A stretch of DNA of 64,000 nucleotides from AP-15 sp963732095 (GCA_963732095.1 CAVSZA010000003.1:15779-79778), one strand, 5' to 3'. Shown: positions 53,537 to 63,631, numbered from the stretch's first letter. Program-made: numbers and translations. The notes: generated by a model not told the origin, from the letters alone.

Positions 53537-54254
53537 ATGACCGCACACCCTCACTTCGCCGCCCTCGACAGGCTCAAGACGCGAATCCAAGGTTTGCGCT
53601 CCAAGACCACGGACAACGGGTGCACCGAGGCCGAAGCCCTGTTGGCCGCGGCCAAGGTAGCCGAGCTGCTCGACCGATATGATCTTTCACTTACCGATGT
53701 CGAAATCCGCGATGCACGGTGTGAGCGGCGCGAGTACGAGACCTACCGCAAGAAGCGCATTCCGCTCGACGACTGTGTCGGCGCAATTGCGAAACTTCTG
53801 CGATTGCCGAGTTTGGCGAGAGAAGAACCAGGCCGGTGAGGCTCGCTACATATTCGTCGGCCTTCGCTCAGATATCGAGGTCGCGCACTACCTGACTGAG
53901 CTGATCGACAACGCCGTGCGGTCCGAGCTCGGCCGCTACAAGAATTCGGCCGCTTACCGGCGTTTCCGGCACCAGGACCGGCATGTGGCCAACTCCTCGT
54001 TCACGCTGGGCATGGTCGCGTCCATCGCGGACAAGCTGACAGCGATGAAGCGGGAGCGCGATGCGGTGAATAATGGCACCGGCCGCGATCTCGTCGTGCT
54101 GAAGGCATCGGTTGTGGATGCCGAACTCGGGAAGCTCGATTTGAAGCTGCGGACGGTGCGCCGCGCAACGCGAATGGTATCGCCCACCGCCTACGAAGCT
54201 GGTGAGATCGCGGGCGCGTCGCTGGCGATCAATCCCGGAATTCGCGGGACTTGA
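53537..54254 (+). pseudogene. DUF2786 protein with one frameshift
   Basis: MTAHPHFAALDRLKTRIQGL, RSKTTDNGCTEAEALLAAAK and VAELLDRYDLSLTDVEIRDA form the DUF2786 N-terminal domain. After VGAIAK an extra base near 53797 shifts the frame; the next frame continues FCDCRVWREKNQAGEARYIF, VGLRSDIEVAHYLTELIDNA and SSFTLGMVASIADKLTAMKR to NPGIRGT. The whole is about 238 residues. Proteins of this kind often occur on phages and mobile elements; the role is unknown. Confidence 0.85.
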
Positions 54255-54300
54255 ACCTCACCCAACTGATGGCCACCCATAACTCACGTAGGAAGCAGCC

Positions 54301-54918
54301 GTGAACAACAGAAACAGGGATCGCCCGAACCACCGCCGTAGTTTCGACGACGACAACTACGAACCGCCGAGACGAAATTTCGGATTTGCTCCGCCGAGCG
54401 GGCCGCAGTTCGAAGCACCTTCCGGTCCATCCGTCCGCGCCACCGTCAAGTGGTACAATCCCGAGAAGGGGTTCGGCTTCGTTCAGCTCGCGGATGGCTC
54501 CGGCGATGCCTTCTTGCATGTAAGCGTGGCTGAGCGAAGCGGCCACAGCCGCGTACCGCCGGGCGCGACGCTTGAGGTGCGCACCAGCCCAGGACCGAAG
54601 GGGCCGCAGGTGACCGAGATCGTCAGCGTGGATGCCAGCACCGCGTCGCAAGAGCCGCCTCGGCGTCCGCGGCCGGAGCGACCGGCGTATCCGTCGCGTG
54701 ACCGCGCGACCGTCGAGGAGTTGGGCACGGTGAAATGGTACAATGCCAATTAGGGATTTGGCTTTATCGCTCCGGATCAGGGCGGAAAGGATATCTTCGT
54801 GCACGCTTCGGCGCTGGAGCGCGCCGGCATTATGGGCCTGGCGGAAGGGCAGCGCGTCGCCATCGACGTAGCCCAGGGTCAAAAGGGGCCCGAAGCCGTC
54901 GGTCTGCGGGTTATCTGA
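54301..54918 (+). pseudogene. Double cold-shock-domain protein with an in-frame TAG in the second domain
   Basis: An N-terminal low-complexity region (NNRNRDRPNHRRSFDDDNYE) is followed by CSD1: VRATVKWYNPEKGFGFVQLA, DGSGDAFLHVSVAERSG and GPKGPQVTEIV. A linker leads to CSD2: LGTVKWYNAN, then TAG at 54751-54753, then GFGFIAPDQGGKDIFVHASA, LERAGIMGLAEGQRVAIDVA and QGQKGPEAVGLRVI, TGA at 54916-54918. The TAG replaces the conserved lysine in NANKGFGF (AAG to TAG). RNP-1 and RNP-2 motifs are otherwise intact in both domains. As written only CSD1 plus ten residues of CSD2 is made, unless the amber codon is read through. Confidence 0.88.
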
Positions 54919-55002
54919 GGCGCCCGGAGCCCTGCTGAGCGGAGAGCTCCGATGGAAAACCGACCTTCGGCATTGCTGCCCTTCTGATTGGGTGATCGAC
55001 GG

Positions 55003-55152
55003 GTTCGCACCGGACTCGCCGCTGGAGGGATTCGAACCCTCGGTCCCCCGTGAAAGGGACCATGGTTTTCGCGAATGCCCGCTCGACCCCGCCCACCAGA
55101 CTCCTTCCGCGAGAGAGACCGACGGTTCGAAGCCCTATCCCTCCGCCAGGCC
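55003..55152. repeat. Compact two-ended copy of the tRNA-like repeat (empty element)
   Basis: The left end (55003-55049) reads GTTCGCACCGGACTCGCCGC to CGGTCCCCC but lacks six bases in the middle. The right end (about 55115-55152) has GGTTCGAAGCCCTATCCCTC. The 65-base interior is non-coding. Compare the hydrolase cassette: same ends, no gene. Confidence 0.65.
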
Positions 55153-55198
55153 GCTTTCGTCCGGCGACATCGATATCGCGTGCTTCCGCTACAAGCGT

Positions 55199-56790
55199 TC
55201 AATTTTTTTCGATGTTCCAGAAGACGAGGGTATTCGCCTTGAGCACCCCCGAAATATTCTTGCGCCACAAAAAAGGCTGCTTGAGCTGGCCGAGTGGGAC
55301 ATAGGGGACCACCTCCCAGAGACGGCGGTGCATGGCCTCGACCAAGGCCTTCTGCTTTTCCGGATCGGTTTCCTGGATGTATTGCTGGCGCAAAGCCTCT
55401 TCCTTTTCGTCGCAAGGCCAACCGACGAAATTCTTGCCGTCACAGGTCATGATCGTCGATGGACTGACCAGCGGGCTTGCGAGCTGCGCGCCGTTGGCGC
55501 TGGTATGAAAAAGGTTCCAGCCGCCTTGATCCGGAGGGTCCTTTTTGGCGCGGCGCGCTGAGACGTTGCCCCAGTCGGATAATTGCAGATCGACGTTGAT
55601 CCCGATCTTTTTGAGACGGTCGGCCGTCACCAGGGTAAGCGTGTTGTAGGCCGGCACATCGGCGCCGCCGATGAGTACGACCTTTTCACCCTTGTAGCCC
55701 GATTCGATTATTAGCTGGCGGGCCTTTTCGAGATTCGGATGGCGGAAATCCTCCGAACCGACCTCGATGCCGTTGGGGCTACCGCACACCCAATAGGCGT
55801 AGCACTCGCGCCAGTACATCGGATCGCCATAGGCTGCGGTCATGTACTCCCGCTGATCCGACATGTGGGCCAGCGCCAGACGGGCCTTTACGTTATTGAA
55901 CGGCGATTGGATGCTGTTCGGACGCAGCACCGCGTAGGTTTCGATCGGCCACACCTCACCGGTTACGATGTTGGGGTCATCGGCAACCGTTGGCACGACA
56001 CCCAAGCTGGGCGAGTCGATGAAGTCGACCTCGCCGTTGCGCAACGCCGCGATCGCGACTGTCGCATCGGGAATGATGATGAACTCGACCCGGTCGACTT
56101 TTACCAGTTTTCCGCCGGAGAAACCGCTGGCCGGCTCGCTGCGCGCGACGTAGAAGGGGTTTTTCTCATAGACAAGCTTGGCGCCGGGGAGATACTCGGA
56201 TTTGACGAAGCGGAATGGCCCCGATCCGATGATCTCGGTGATCGGGGTGTAGGGTCCGTCATTGCCTCCTTCTCGCGCATGATGGCGCCTGCAATGCCAT
56301 TGCTGCCGCCGAGCAGAAACTCGACGAAACGGAACGGCTCTTTGAGGCCGATCGTGAACGTCCTATCATCGATCGATTCCAGCGTGGCCACACGCTGTGC
56401 GAGTGATTGGATCTGACTGTCGCGAAGGAAAAGGCGTTTCAGCGTTGCGATCGCGTCTCGCGTCGTCACCGGGCTACCGTCGCTGAACTTCAGCCCGGGA
56501 CGCAGGGTAAAGGTATAGAGCAACTTGTCGTCCGAGATAGTCCAGCGCTCAACCATCTGCGGCCGCGCAGCCATGTCGGCATCCCAGCTGAACAGCGTGT
56601 CGTAGACGAGGGCAGCATGCATCGAAGTCAGGTTGACCTGAGATTGATGCGGGTCGAACACTTTGACCTCGCCCTGCGGCACCACCCGCAGAACCTTCTG
56701 CTGCGCCTGTGCCATGACCGGCCACGTCACCAGCGCGAGAGTCAGCGCAAGCATCGCGGATCCGAACCGATCCCTCGCCCAGATCGTCAT
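55199..56790 (-). pseudogene. ABC transporter substrate-binding protein, family 5, with one frameshift
   Basis: A signal peptide (MTIWARDRFGSAMLALTLAL...AQAQ) precedes FDPHQSQVNLTSMHAALVYD, LLYTFTLRPGLKFSDGSPVT and KRLFLRDSQIQSLAQRVATL. One base is missing near 56258 (GAMTDPYTPITEII expected). The next frame continues NPFYVARSEPASGFSGGKLV, LRNGEVDFIDSPSLGVVPTV, YWRECYAYWVCGSPNGIEVG and ends TLVFWNIEKN. Full length is about 530. Sec- rather than Tat-type signal. No permease genes adjoin it. Confidence 0.85.
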
Positions 56791-56999
56791 GGCACGCTCC
56801 TACGCATAGGTGTCCTCATTGCTGGGGCGCGCTGGCCATGGGGATAACCGCAGGCGTCGGGGCCTTGTTCGGAACCGTCGTATAAGCGGGACCCAAACGA
56901 TCATCGAAACATTCCTTCTCGTGGCTGCTTCGGTTTGCCGCCAGTATAGAGAAGGCAAGAGCCCGCAGCCGTGTTAAACTTAAACGAGGAGGAGAGACC

Positions 57000-57723
57000 A
57001 TGCGCCTCAAGGACAAAGTCGCGATCGTCACGGGCGCTGCGCACGGCCATGGGCGAGGCAGAGGCGCGCCTCTTCGCCCAGGAAGGCGCCAAGGTCGTTG
57101 TTGCCGACGTGTTGAGCGAGCACATTCGCGCAGGTGGCGGAGAAGCCATCGCGGCTACAATCGACGTCACCAGCGAGCCCGCATGGGTCGCGCTAATCAA
57201 GAAGACCGTGGCGCGCTATGGCCGGCTCGACATGCTGGTGAATAACGCCGGGATTTCCGGTAGCTCGGTCGGCGATCCCGATGGGCTGGAAGGGTGGCAT
57301 CGGATCATCGCGGTCAACCAGACCAGCGTCTTCCTCGGCACCAAGCTCGCCGCCGAGCAGATGGCGAAGACCGGCGGCGGTTCGATCGTCAACATCAGCT
57401 CAATCATGGGCTTTGTCGGCGGCGCCAGCGGCCATCCCGCCTATAGCGCCTCGAAAGGTGCAGTGCGGATCTATACGAAGTCAGCGGCGGTACGCTATGG
57501 CCCCCTGGGCATTCGGGTCAATTCGGTGCATCCCGGCTCTATGCCGCCAATGCTAAATGCGACCAATGCCAATGAGCGTGCCGACAAGATTGCGCTCACT
57601 CCACTCCGCCGCCTCGGTGAGCCGATCGAAGTTGCTTATGGCGTGCTGTTCCTCGCCTCCGACGAAGCATCGTTCGTCACCGGGACCGAGCTGGTGATCG
57701 ACGGCGGCTACATCGCGCAGTGA
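57000..57723 (+). pseudogene. SDR family oxidoreductase with an N-terminal frameshift
   Basis: Starts MRLKDKVAIVTGAAHG, with the glycine-rich NAD(P) motif TGAAHGMGEAE. An extra base near 57050 pushes the rest into the next frame: ARLFAQEGAKVVVADVLSEH, VNNAGISGSSVGDPDGLEGW, NISSIMGFVGG with catalytic Ser, and YSASKGAV with Tyr and Lys. It ends SFVTGTELVIDGGYIAQ. A GAGGAGAGACC site lies before the ATG. Otherwise typical in length. Divergent from the binding-protein gene at 55.2-56.8 kb, with about 210 bases between. Confidence 0.87.
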
Positions 57724-57803
57724 GGCCTCCCCGGATCGCCCTGCATCGGACGTGTCGCTGCTCTATTATGACCGGCACAATGATCTTTCCGCGGACAGCA
57801 GAC

Positions 57804-58184
57804 ATGACCGACCGTGCCACGCCTGACGCAGCCTCAGACACCACCGACCTGTTCGAGATCATCCGAACCACTCGGTCGATGCGGCGGCTGAAACCAGACC
57901 CGGTGCCGAACGAGCTGATCCGAAAGATCTTGGAGGCTGGTGTGTGTGCGCCGAGCGGCGGAAACATGCAGCGCTGGCAGTTCCTGGTAATCCGCGATCC
58001 AAAGGTCAAGGAGACGGTCGGAGCCTTGTACAAGCGTGCGTGGGACGAGCAGGTTGCCCCACGATATCGGTCGGGTGAACCCGCCCCTGGCATGATCCGC
58101 GAGCGATTTTTGCGGTTGCTCGATGCGGCGGAATATTTGGCCAATCACATTCATAAGGCTCCGGTGTTGGACATCGAACTCTGA
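57804..58184 (+). pseudogene. Nitroreductase-family protein, C-terminally truncated
   Basis: MTDRATPDAASDTTDLFEII, RTTRSMRRLKPDPVPNELIR and KILEAGVCAPSGGNMQRWQF are the FMN-binding N-terminal half of nitroreductases (R-S-x-R at the phosphate site, GGNxQxW). The frame ends at HKAPVLDIEL, about 126 residues instead of the usual 190-230, so the C-terminal FMN-contact helix is missing. Unlikely to be active as written. Confidence 0.8.
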
Positions 58185-58382
58185 TCCGGCTAGAGGAGGG
58201 TCACCTTTAAATCCATATCATTCCGCCACTGCGAGAAAGCTCCCGGGATCAAGCGAAGCGACTACCGGATGTCCGTCGCGGCGCCACCAAACGAGTGCGC
58301 CGAGAAGCTCTTTGGTGCAAACCCCAGCCGCGCGAGCTGGTACCTACTCCAAAGCGGCGGCCGTGCGCCACCTCGTTCAATC

Positions 58383-58427
58383 ACCGGTACCGAGCTGGTG
58401 ATCGATGGGCACTTTCTCGCGCACTAA
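58383..58427 (+). pseudogene. SDR gene 3'-end remnant
   Basis: TGTELVIDGHFLAH and TAA, the C-terminal tail of an SDR similar to the gene ending at 57723. The intervening 58185-58382 holds no supported gene. One of several isolated SDR tails in the window. Confidence 0.65.
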
Positions 58428-58560
58428 TCGCAAGTTGCCGGTTTGGCGACGCCCATGGGATTTATCGGACACAATGGATCGATATGCCATGGCTCGGGGA
58501 CGACTGCCGCTCGTGATCACCCAGATTTGCCTTCAGGCGCAGCAGGACGGTACTGCGGTC

Positions 58561-59934
58561 CTACTCAGTTTGCGCAATAGGATATTTCGCAAAGATCTCC
58601 TCGACCCGTTTGGACGCCTTCTCCACGGCCGCTTGCGGCGTCATGCCACCGTTGATGACGTCGGCCCATGCGGTGGGCCATACATGCGTGTTCTCGACAC
58701 TGGCGTAGGCCGGGTTGAATACCCAGAAATTCGGCACCGTCGGGCCGAGTAGACCCTGTTTGGTGTAGGCGGCCCGGTGCGGGTCTGCCAGCCACCACGG
58801 ATCGTTTTTGGCGATCGACGGCATGCACGGGATGTTGCGCCCCAGCCCGGCCTTCAGATAGGCGTTGAGAACCTCCGGCTGGATAAAGAATTTCAGGAAG
58901 TCCTTCGCTACTTCAACGTTCTTCGCGCCCTGCGGAATGAGGCCGCCGGTATGCAGCGCCTCACTCGGCACCGGCTTGCCGTCATTGGACAGCGGCAGGC
59001 CCATCGTCTCCACGTCATCATAATCCTGCTTGTTCTTGATGATCGCGACCTCGGTCGATATCGTGCCGTCGAGATCCATGACGATCTGCTTGGCGTGGAA
59101 GGCGTTGTTGTCGTCGGCGTCGTTCCAGTTGATCGCCCCTGGCGGTACAAAGCCTTCCTTATAGGCGGTGGTCGGGTAAGTCACCGTCTTGATCAACGCT
59201 GCGTTGACCTGCGGATCGTCAGCATGCAGCTTGCCGTCCTTGGTAACGATGTCTTTCCCGCCATAGGCGATCAGGAAGTAATCGAACAAAGCGTTCGAAT
59301 CGTTGCCGGTCGTGTTCAATTGAAAGCCCATCCCGTAGACATGGCGCATGCCCTGGGCGTGCAACTTCTTTTGCGCCTCTTTGAAAAAATCGTAGTATGC
59401 GTCCCAGGTTTTCGGGGCATCTTCGATTTTGTACCCCGCTTTCTCAACCAGCGGCCGCCAGACGTGGTTCGGCCGCACCGCGCAGGTATAAGGCACGGCG
59501 TAACAGCTACGCCGCTTCTCGACGCTGTTGTAGCAGAAGGCAGTGAGCAACGCGGTTTCGGTGTACTGCGATTTCTGCGTTTCGACGACGTCGCTGACAT
59601 CGACCAGCTTATTGTCCCAAGCATACAGCGCGAGGATCTCCACCGGGTTGTTCGGGAACAGGTCTGGGACAACACCGCTGGTCAAGGCCGAGACGATCTT
59701 TTGGCGGTGCGGCGCGAAGGGCATCAGGGTGTAGTCGATCGTGTTGCCGCTGGCCTTCTCGTAATCGGCAACAGTGTTTTTGAAAGCCACGTCTTCTTCT
59801 TCAGCAAAACCCTGGACCCACCACACCGTCGCGGTTTTCGCGGCCGCCTTGGCGATATAAGGACGGGATAGTGTCCCGGCTGCAACCAAACCGAAAGAGT
59901 TGCGAAGCAACGACCGCCGGGTGAACTTGGCCAT
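58561..59934 (-). CDS. ABC transporter substrate-binding protein, family 1 (sugar type)
   Basis: 457 residues. The N-terminus MAKFTRRSLLRNSFGLVAAG has a twin-arginine pattern (R6-R7), so Tat export is likely. The mature part shows family 1 features: VWWVQGFAEEEDVAFKNTVA, DYEKASGNTIDYTLMPFAPH, ALTSGVVPDLFPNNPVEILA and KNVEVAKDFLKFFIQPEVLN. Sugar, polyol or glycerol-phosphate ligands are usual for this class. No permease or ATPase gene adjoins it; the neighbouring genes are on the opposite strand or remnants. Confidence 0.93.
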   Translation of the reverse strand: MAKFTRRSLLRNSFGLVAAGTLSRPYIAKAAAKTATVWWVQGFAEEEDVAFKNTVADYEKASGNTIDYTLMPFAPHRQKIVSALTSGVVPDLFPNNPVEILALYAWDNKLVDVSDVVETQKSQYTETALLTAFCYNSVEKRRSCYAVPYTCAVRPNHVWRPLVEKAGYKIEDAPKTWDAYYDFFKEAQKKLHAQGMRHVYGMGFQLNTTGNDSNALFDYFLIAYGGKDIVTKDGKLHADDPQVNAALIKTVTYPTTAYKEGFVPPGAINWNDADDNNAFHAKQIVMDLDGTISTEVAIIKNKQDYDDVETMGLPLSNDGKPVPSEALHTGGLIPQGAKNVEVAKDFLKFFIQPEVLNAYLKAGLGRNIPCMPSIAKNDPWWLADPHRAAYTKQGLLGPTVPNFWVFNPAYASVENTHVWPTAWADVINGGMTPQAAVEKASKRVEEIFAKYPIAQTE

Positions 59935-60128
59935 CCGTGTCCTCCTATCTATTGTTTTCCTGACCCAATTTACGACAGTCTATCGGCGTGCTCAAACGCT
60001 CGCGCCGACCCGCTTTAAGGTCTGTGCGATCGGAATTCGCAGCCATGCCGGTCGAACCAGCCGAACCATTCGCCCTACGGGATAAAAGCTCCTAAAATGA
60101 GGTTAGCGACAACCGGGCGGGACCGAAA

Positions 60129-60400
60129 GTTTGCAGACTCCGCGCTGGAGCAAGGGGGATTCGAACTCACGGTCCCACCGTGAACGGAACGGACGTGGCA
60201 CGGCTGCACCATGGCGATCGCGCGGAGCACCTGGGCTTAAGGCGATCCGATCTTCGTAAAGAGACAAGGTTTCATGCCGGGATCTCGCGGAAGATCCCGC
60301 CGACCGAGCGCCTGCCCCCTTTGTCGTTCGCCTGAAGCGCCGATTTGTGATCGGGACCGGGAGTTCGAGTCCCGTTTCCTCCAGCAAAGAGTCTGCGAAC
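60129..60400. repeat. 272-bp element with 48-bp inverted tRNA-like ends
   Basis: Left end 60129-60176 begins GTTTGCAGACTC and ends CACGGTCCC; right end 60353-60400 begins GGGACCGGGAGTTCGAGTCC and ends GTCTGCGAAC. The ends match at about 39 of 48 positions when inverted. The 176-base interior has no gene. Same layout as the hydrolase cassette but a divergent subfamily. Confidence 0.7.
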
Positions 60401-61095
60401 TTTCGGTCCCTGCGCGGCGGACGGATCGGCGTGAGGACAACGTGGGGTCGTGTCCCGCAACTTCCTCTTTTGCCCGCGGCCACCTGGCTGCGGGTATGTT
60501 TCAACGGGAGGAGGGGCACGCTGCTCCCAGCGACTTTGGGCAGCCGAAGTCGGGCACCGATGGTGGCGCCAATGTCCACAGCGAATCTGAAAACTCGGCC
60601 GCGGCAACGGGGCGGCGCCGCGGGCGCCACGGCGAATGCGCTGCGAGTCGCGGCAGCGGGTTGTGCAAGGCAGCAGGCCTGAGCGACGGTGCGCGATTGA
60701 TGGCCGATTGGCGCTCGGCGTACCATCGGAGCATCGCCGCTCGTCCCCCAGACCTCGTCGACGGGCAATGCCGTCAACGGGGAAGGCGCCGCGGGGGCCT
60801 TGTCCGTCGTTTCCGTGCCCCGGAGGCCTGGTCTGCCGTTCCCGCGTTCAGAGGGATCTGCGCGGCGACCGCCAGGGACTGTACGGCGGCCCTGGCTACT
60901 GGTGGGTTCTCCACACGGACGATCTTTCACAACTGCCGCACTGGCCAGGCCGAGAGCGATGACGGCCGCGAGCAACAAGGCCGAGCCGGCGGAAAATATT
61001 CATCCGGCGAACCTTTCTGTTGGTACCGGCGCAAGGTGAAGGCAGCGAGATGCAAAGGACGTCGGCCTCGTCATCGTACCGCAGCCAGGCGATGA
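60401..61095. other. Stretch with no assignable gene
   Basis: About 700 bases. A minus-strand frame starting near 60978 opens with a signal-like stretch (MLLAAVIALGLASAAVVKDR) and then runs through low-complexity Arg/Pro-rich sequence and the tRNA-like repeat; I do not accept it as a whole gene. It may be a remnant of a secreted protein. Confidence 0.35.
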
Positions 61096-61887
61096 TCATT
61101 TGCGATAGTAGGCCGGATCTCCCCAGGGATCGCTGGAAGCAGTTGTCAGTGTGCCTTTGGCGTTTGTAAACATGCTGGTCGGCGTAGTGTCGGTGTTGGC
61201 GAACTTGGTTTTAGTCTTACGAATCACCAGGATCGCGAGGGCGATGGTTGCCAGCACTCCGAGGCCGAACAACACCCAGTCGAAAAAGCTAGGCCCGTTT
61301 CCTAGCCCCTTGCCGAAAATACCGAAGTAGACGTAGATCGCGATCCCGGGGGCGATCCCGATCAGGGTCGCGGTGAGATATTGCATAAACGGGATAGCCG
61401 TCACGCCCAGCGCATAATTCTGCAGGTTGAACGGCACGATCGGGCTGAGACGCATAAGCACCACCACTTGCCAGCCATTGTCGGCTACTGCCCTGTCAAG
61501 CTTCCGATACTTCGGACGGCGGTTGAGGAGCGGTTGGATTTTGTCGCGCAGCAGATAACGAGCAGCGAGGAAGGCGAGCACGCTGGCAAAAGCGATGCTG
61601 GCGTAGGTTAGCGGAAATGCCTAGAACCCATAGACATAGCCGGCCGCAATGGGTAATGGCCAGTCCGGTGCAGGTAAAAACGTTACGACAATCAGGATCA
61701 ATACGAAAATCAACACGCCCGTTAGGCCCAGCCCCAATAGCCAGGACTGCAGAGCTTCTATCCATTCGCGCAGTGGCAGCAGAAACCAACCGAGGCAGAG
61801 CATCAACAAAAGAAAGCCGACCGCCACCCATAGCCACCCACGGGGCCATTTCTTCCCCGCTTGGTCCGGTTGACGGCGGCCCGTCAT
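61096..61887 (-). pseudogene. TVP38/TMEM64 (VTT-domain) membrane protein with in-frame TAG
   Basis: Upstream part: MTGRRQPDQAGKKWPRGWLW, FLLLMLCLGWFLLPLREWIE, GLTGVLIFVLILIVVTFLPA and PDWPLPIAAGYVYGF. TAG follows at 61621-61623 where W is expected (AAGYVYGFW). The same frame continues AFPLTYASIAFASVLAFLAA, RYLLRDKIQ, VLMRLSPIVPFNLQNYALGV (the VTT core) and IAPGIAIYVYFGIFGKGLGN. Several transmembrane helices. TGG to TAG is a single G-to-A change. Family members are inner-membrane DedA-like proteins. Confidence 0.87.
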
Positions 61888-62066
61888 CGGGATAGCGAGA
61901 TCAAGGGGGCGAGCGGTAGACGGAGGGGCGGCTTTGTCGGCTCACGACTCGTCTGCTTAATGGTGACGTGGGACCTTGTTTCAGGGTTCTGACCAATTCC
62001 AGCGCAAGCTGCACGCTGTGGCGAGCTGCACGCTGCGCCGGCGGGTACCGACTCGGGTTCGTTGAT

Positions 62067-62085
62067 GACTCGCCGCTGGAGCAAC
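62067..62085. repeat. tRNA-like repeat, left-end fragment
   Basis: GACTCGCCGCTGGAGCAAC only; T-arm core lost. Confidence 0.55.
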
Positions 62086-62120
62086 GCATCGGCTTTATAA
62101 AGCGTGCGCCAGTCGTGCTG

Positions 62121-62387
62121 CTAAGGTTGGGCCTGACCGTTGTCACTGATTTCTAAATGGCGTTCTGAGGGGGAATGGCTGCGGAGTACAGCCTCCCGCC
62201 GAGCACGCGATGAGAAGCTGCGAATGAGGTCGTTCAGCTGTTCGACAATTGTGGAATTATTCCATTTGCCGTCGAGAGTGTTAACTGCAATGATGGTGAG
62301 CAGTACCGTGGTCGTGATTTCAAACCAATGGTCAAGCATCCACTGCATGCGCTTCAAATCTCCTAGATCGAACCGGTCACATGACAT
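62121..62387 (-). CDS. Small hypothetical membrane protein
   Basis: From MSCDRFDLGDLKRMQWMLDH it has one membrane segment (WFEITTTVLLTIIAVNTLDG) and a basic tail ending EISDNGQAQP. The alternative start MQWMLDHW at 62348 is also plausible. No family is recognised; support is moderate to low. Confidence 0.35.
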   Translation of the reverse strand: MSCDRFDLGDLKRMQWMLDHWFEITTTVLLTIIAVNTLDGKWNNSTIVEQLNDLIRSFSSRARREAVLRSHSPSERHLEISDNGQAQP

Positions 62388-62477
62388 CGAACAGCAATCT
62401 CGTTTTGTTGGTTCCCGCACACGCCCGCAGCGTGCGGGCGAGGAAAGGCTGCTAAGACAGTTCCCACGAGACACAAC

Positions 62478-62520
62478 GACTCGCCGCTGGAGGGAAAGGC
62501 ATTCGAACCCCATTGGTCCC
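62478..62520. repeat. tRNA-like dispersed repeat (left-hand orientation)
   Basis: GACTCGCCGCTGGAGGGAAA, then GCATTCGAACCC and ATTGGTCCC. The T-arm-like core and the acceptor-like strand are both present; no right partner is nearby. Confidence 0.68.
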
Positions 62521-62623
62521 GCAGTAAAGGCACGCGTCACCCGTGTTTTTTTTCATGACGCGACCCGCTGCGCCGCGCTGCCACTCTAAACTGGAATTAT
62601 CTCGCGCGGCGTCGGTTCGGAGT

Positions 62624-63631
62624 TCAGTGCGCGCAGAACTTGAGCACGCGGCGTTCGCTTGGTTCAGTCATCGCCTGCTCGACAGCTTGAACGAGGTCAT
62701 GTTGGCGGAACGGCTTGGCGAGCCTGGGTTGCAATGGATTGGTTTCCGGTGGCAATTCGGCATACCCGGTCGCCAGGATTGTCGGCAAATCCGGCCATTC
62801 CGAGTTGATTGCGGCGATCAGCTCAATGCCGGTCATCCGCGGCATCGCCTGATCGGTGATCACGAGATCGATATCTTTTTCCCGTCGAAGGATGCACAGC
62901 GCTTTCCGGGCCGAAGCGGCCTCGAACACGCGGTGCCCGATATCGTCGAGCATCGCCGCCATATTCGTCAGGACGAGGCTGTCGTCATCGACCACAACCA
63001 CGGTGAGCGGGCGAGGCAAGACCGGCGATGACGGCTTATCTTCGGTGACGGCAGCCACTGGAGATTTGGGCGCCACCGGAAGCCAGATCTCGGCTGTCGT
63101 CCCCTTGCCCTTGCAGCTTTTCAGGACAAACCGCCCGCCCGATTGCTCGGCAAACCCCTGCACCATCGGCAAGCCCAAGCCGGTTCCCTTGCCAATCCCC
63201 TTGGTCGTGAAGAACGGCTCGCCGGCGCGGGCGAGCGTGGCTTCGTCCATTCCTTCCCCGGCATCTATGACCGAGAGGCACACATAGGAGGCTGGTCTCA
63301 CACCGCTTTCTGCGGAGGAGACGGTTTCCGGCCGTGCGGCGAAAATGATGGAGCCGCCGTCCGGCATCGCATCGCGTGCATTGACCGCCAAGTTCACCAA
63401 AGCCATTTCGAGGTGGTTGGGGTCAGCGGTGACCCACTGGAGACCAAGCGGGAAGCGTGTCTCCATCGTTACTGACGGGCCAAGCGAGCGTTCCAACAGC
63501 TCGGTCATTCCGCGAACGAGCACAGGAATGTCAATCGCCTTCGACTCGAGTTCCTGGCGCCGCGCAAAAGTGAGCATGTGCTGGGTCAGCGATGCCCCGC
63601 GTTGGGCGCCGCGAATGGCGTTATCGAGCGG
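62624..63631 (-). pseudogene. Hybrid histidine kinase/response regulator, 5' truncated
   Basis: Readable from LDNAIRGAQRGASLTQHMLT, the end of the dimerisation domain, so the phospho-acceptor His is lost or upstream of the junction. The ATPase domain has N-box NLAVNARDAM, G1 DAGEGMDE, F-box EPFFTTK and G2 GKGTGLGLPMVQG. The receiver has DDD, phospho-Asp in VITDQAMP and Lys in AKPF. An ATG at 63577 permits a 317-residue product with catalytic and receiver domains only. Sensor and dimerisation regions are missing because the DNA upstream of 63631 is the cyclase-derived repeat. Confidence 0.82.

Noticed and set aside
60103..60978. A 291-residue minus-strand gene
   Set aside because: Its C-terminal half is the tRNA-like repeat read as protein and the middle is low complexity; only the signal-like start is suggestive.
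8425..61623. Genetic-code change with TAG as sense
   Set aside because: TAG terminates apparently normal genes (for example the LLM gene at 44889), and other broken genes fail by indels.
16113..62520. tRNA genes at the T-arm-like repeats
   Set aside because: Only the 3' half is present; no anticodon or D arm can be folded next to any copy.
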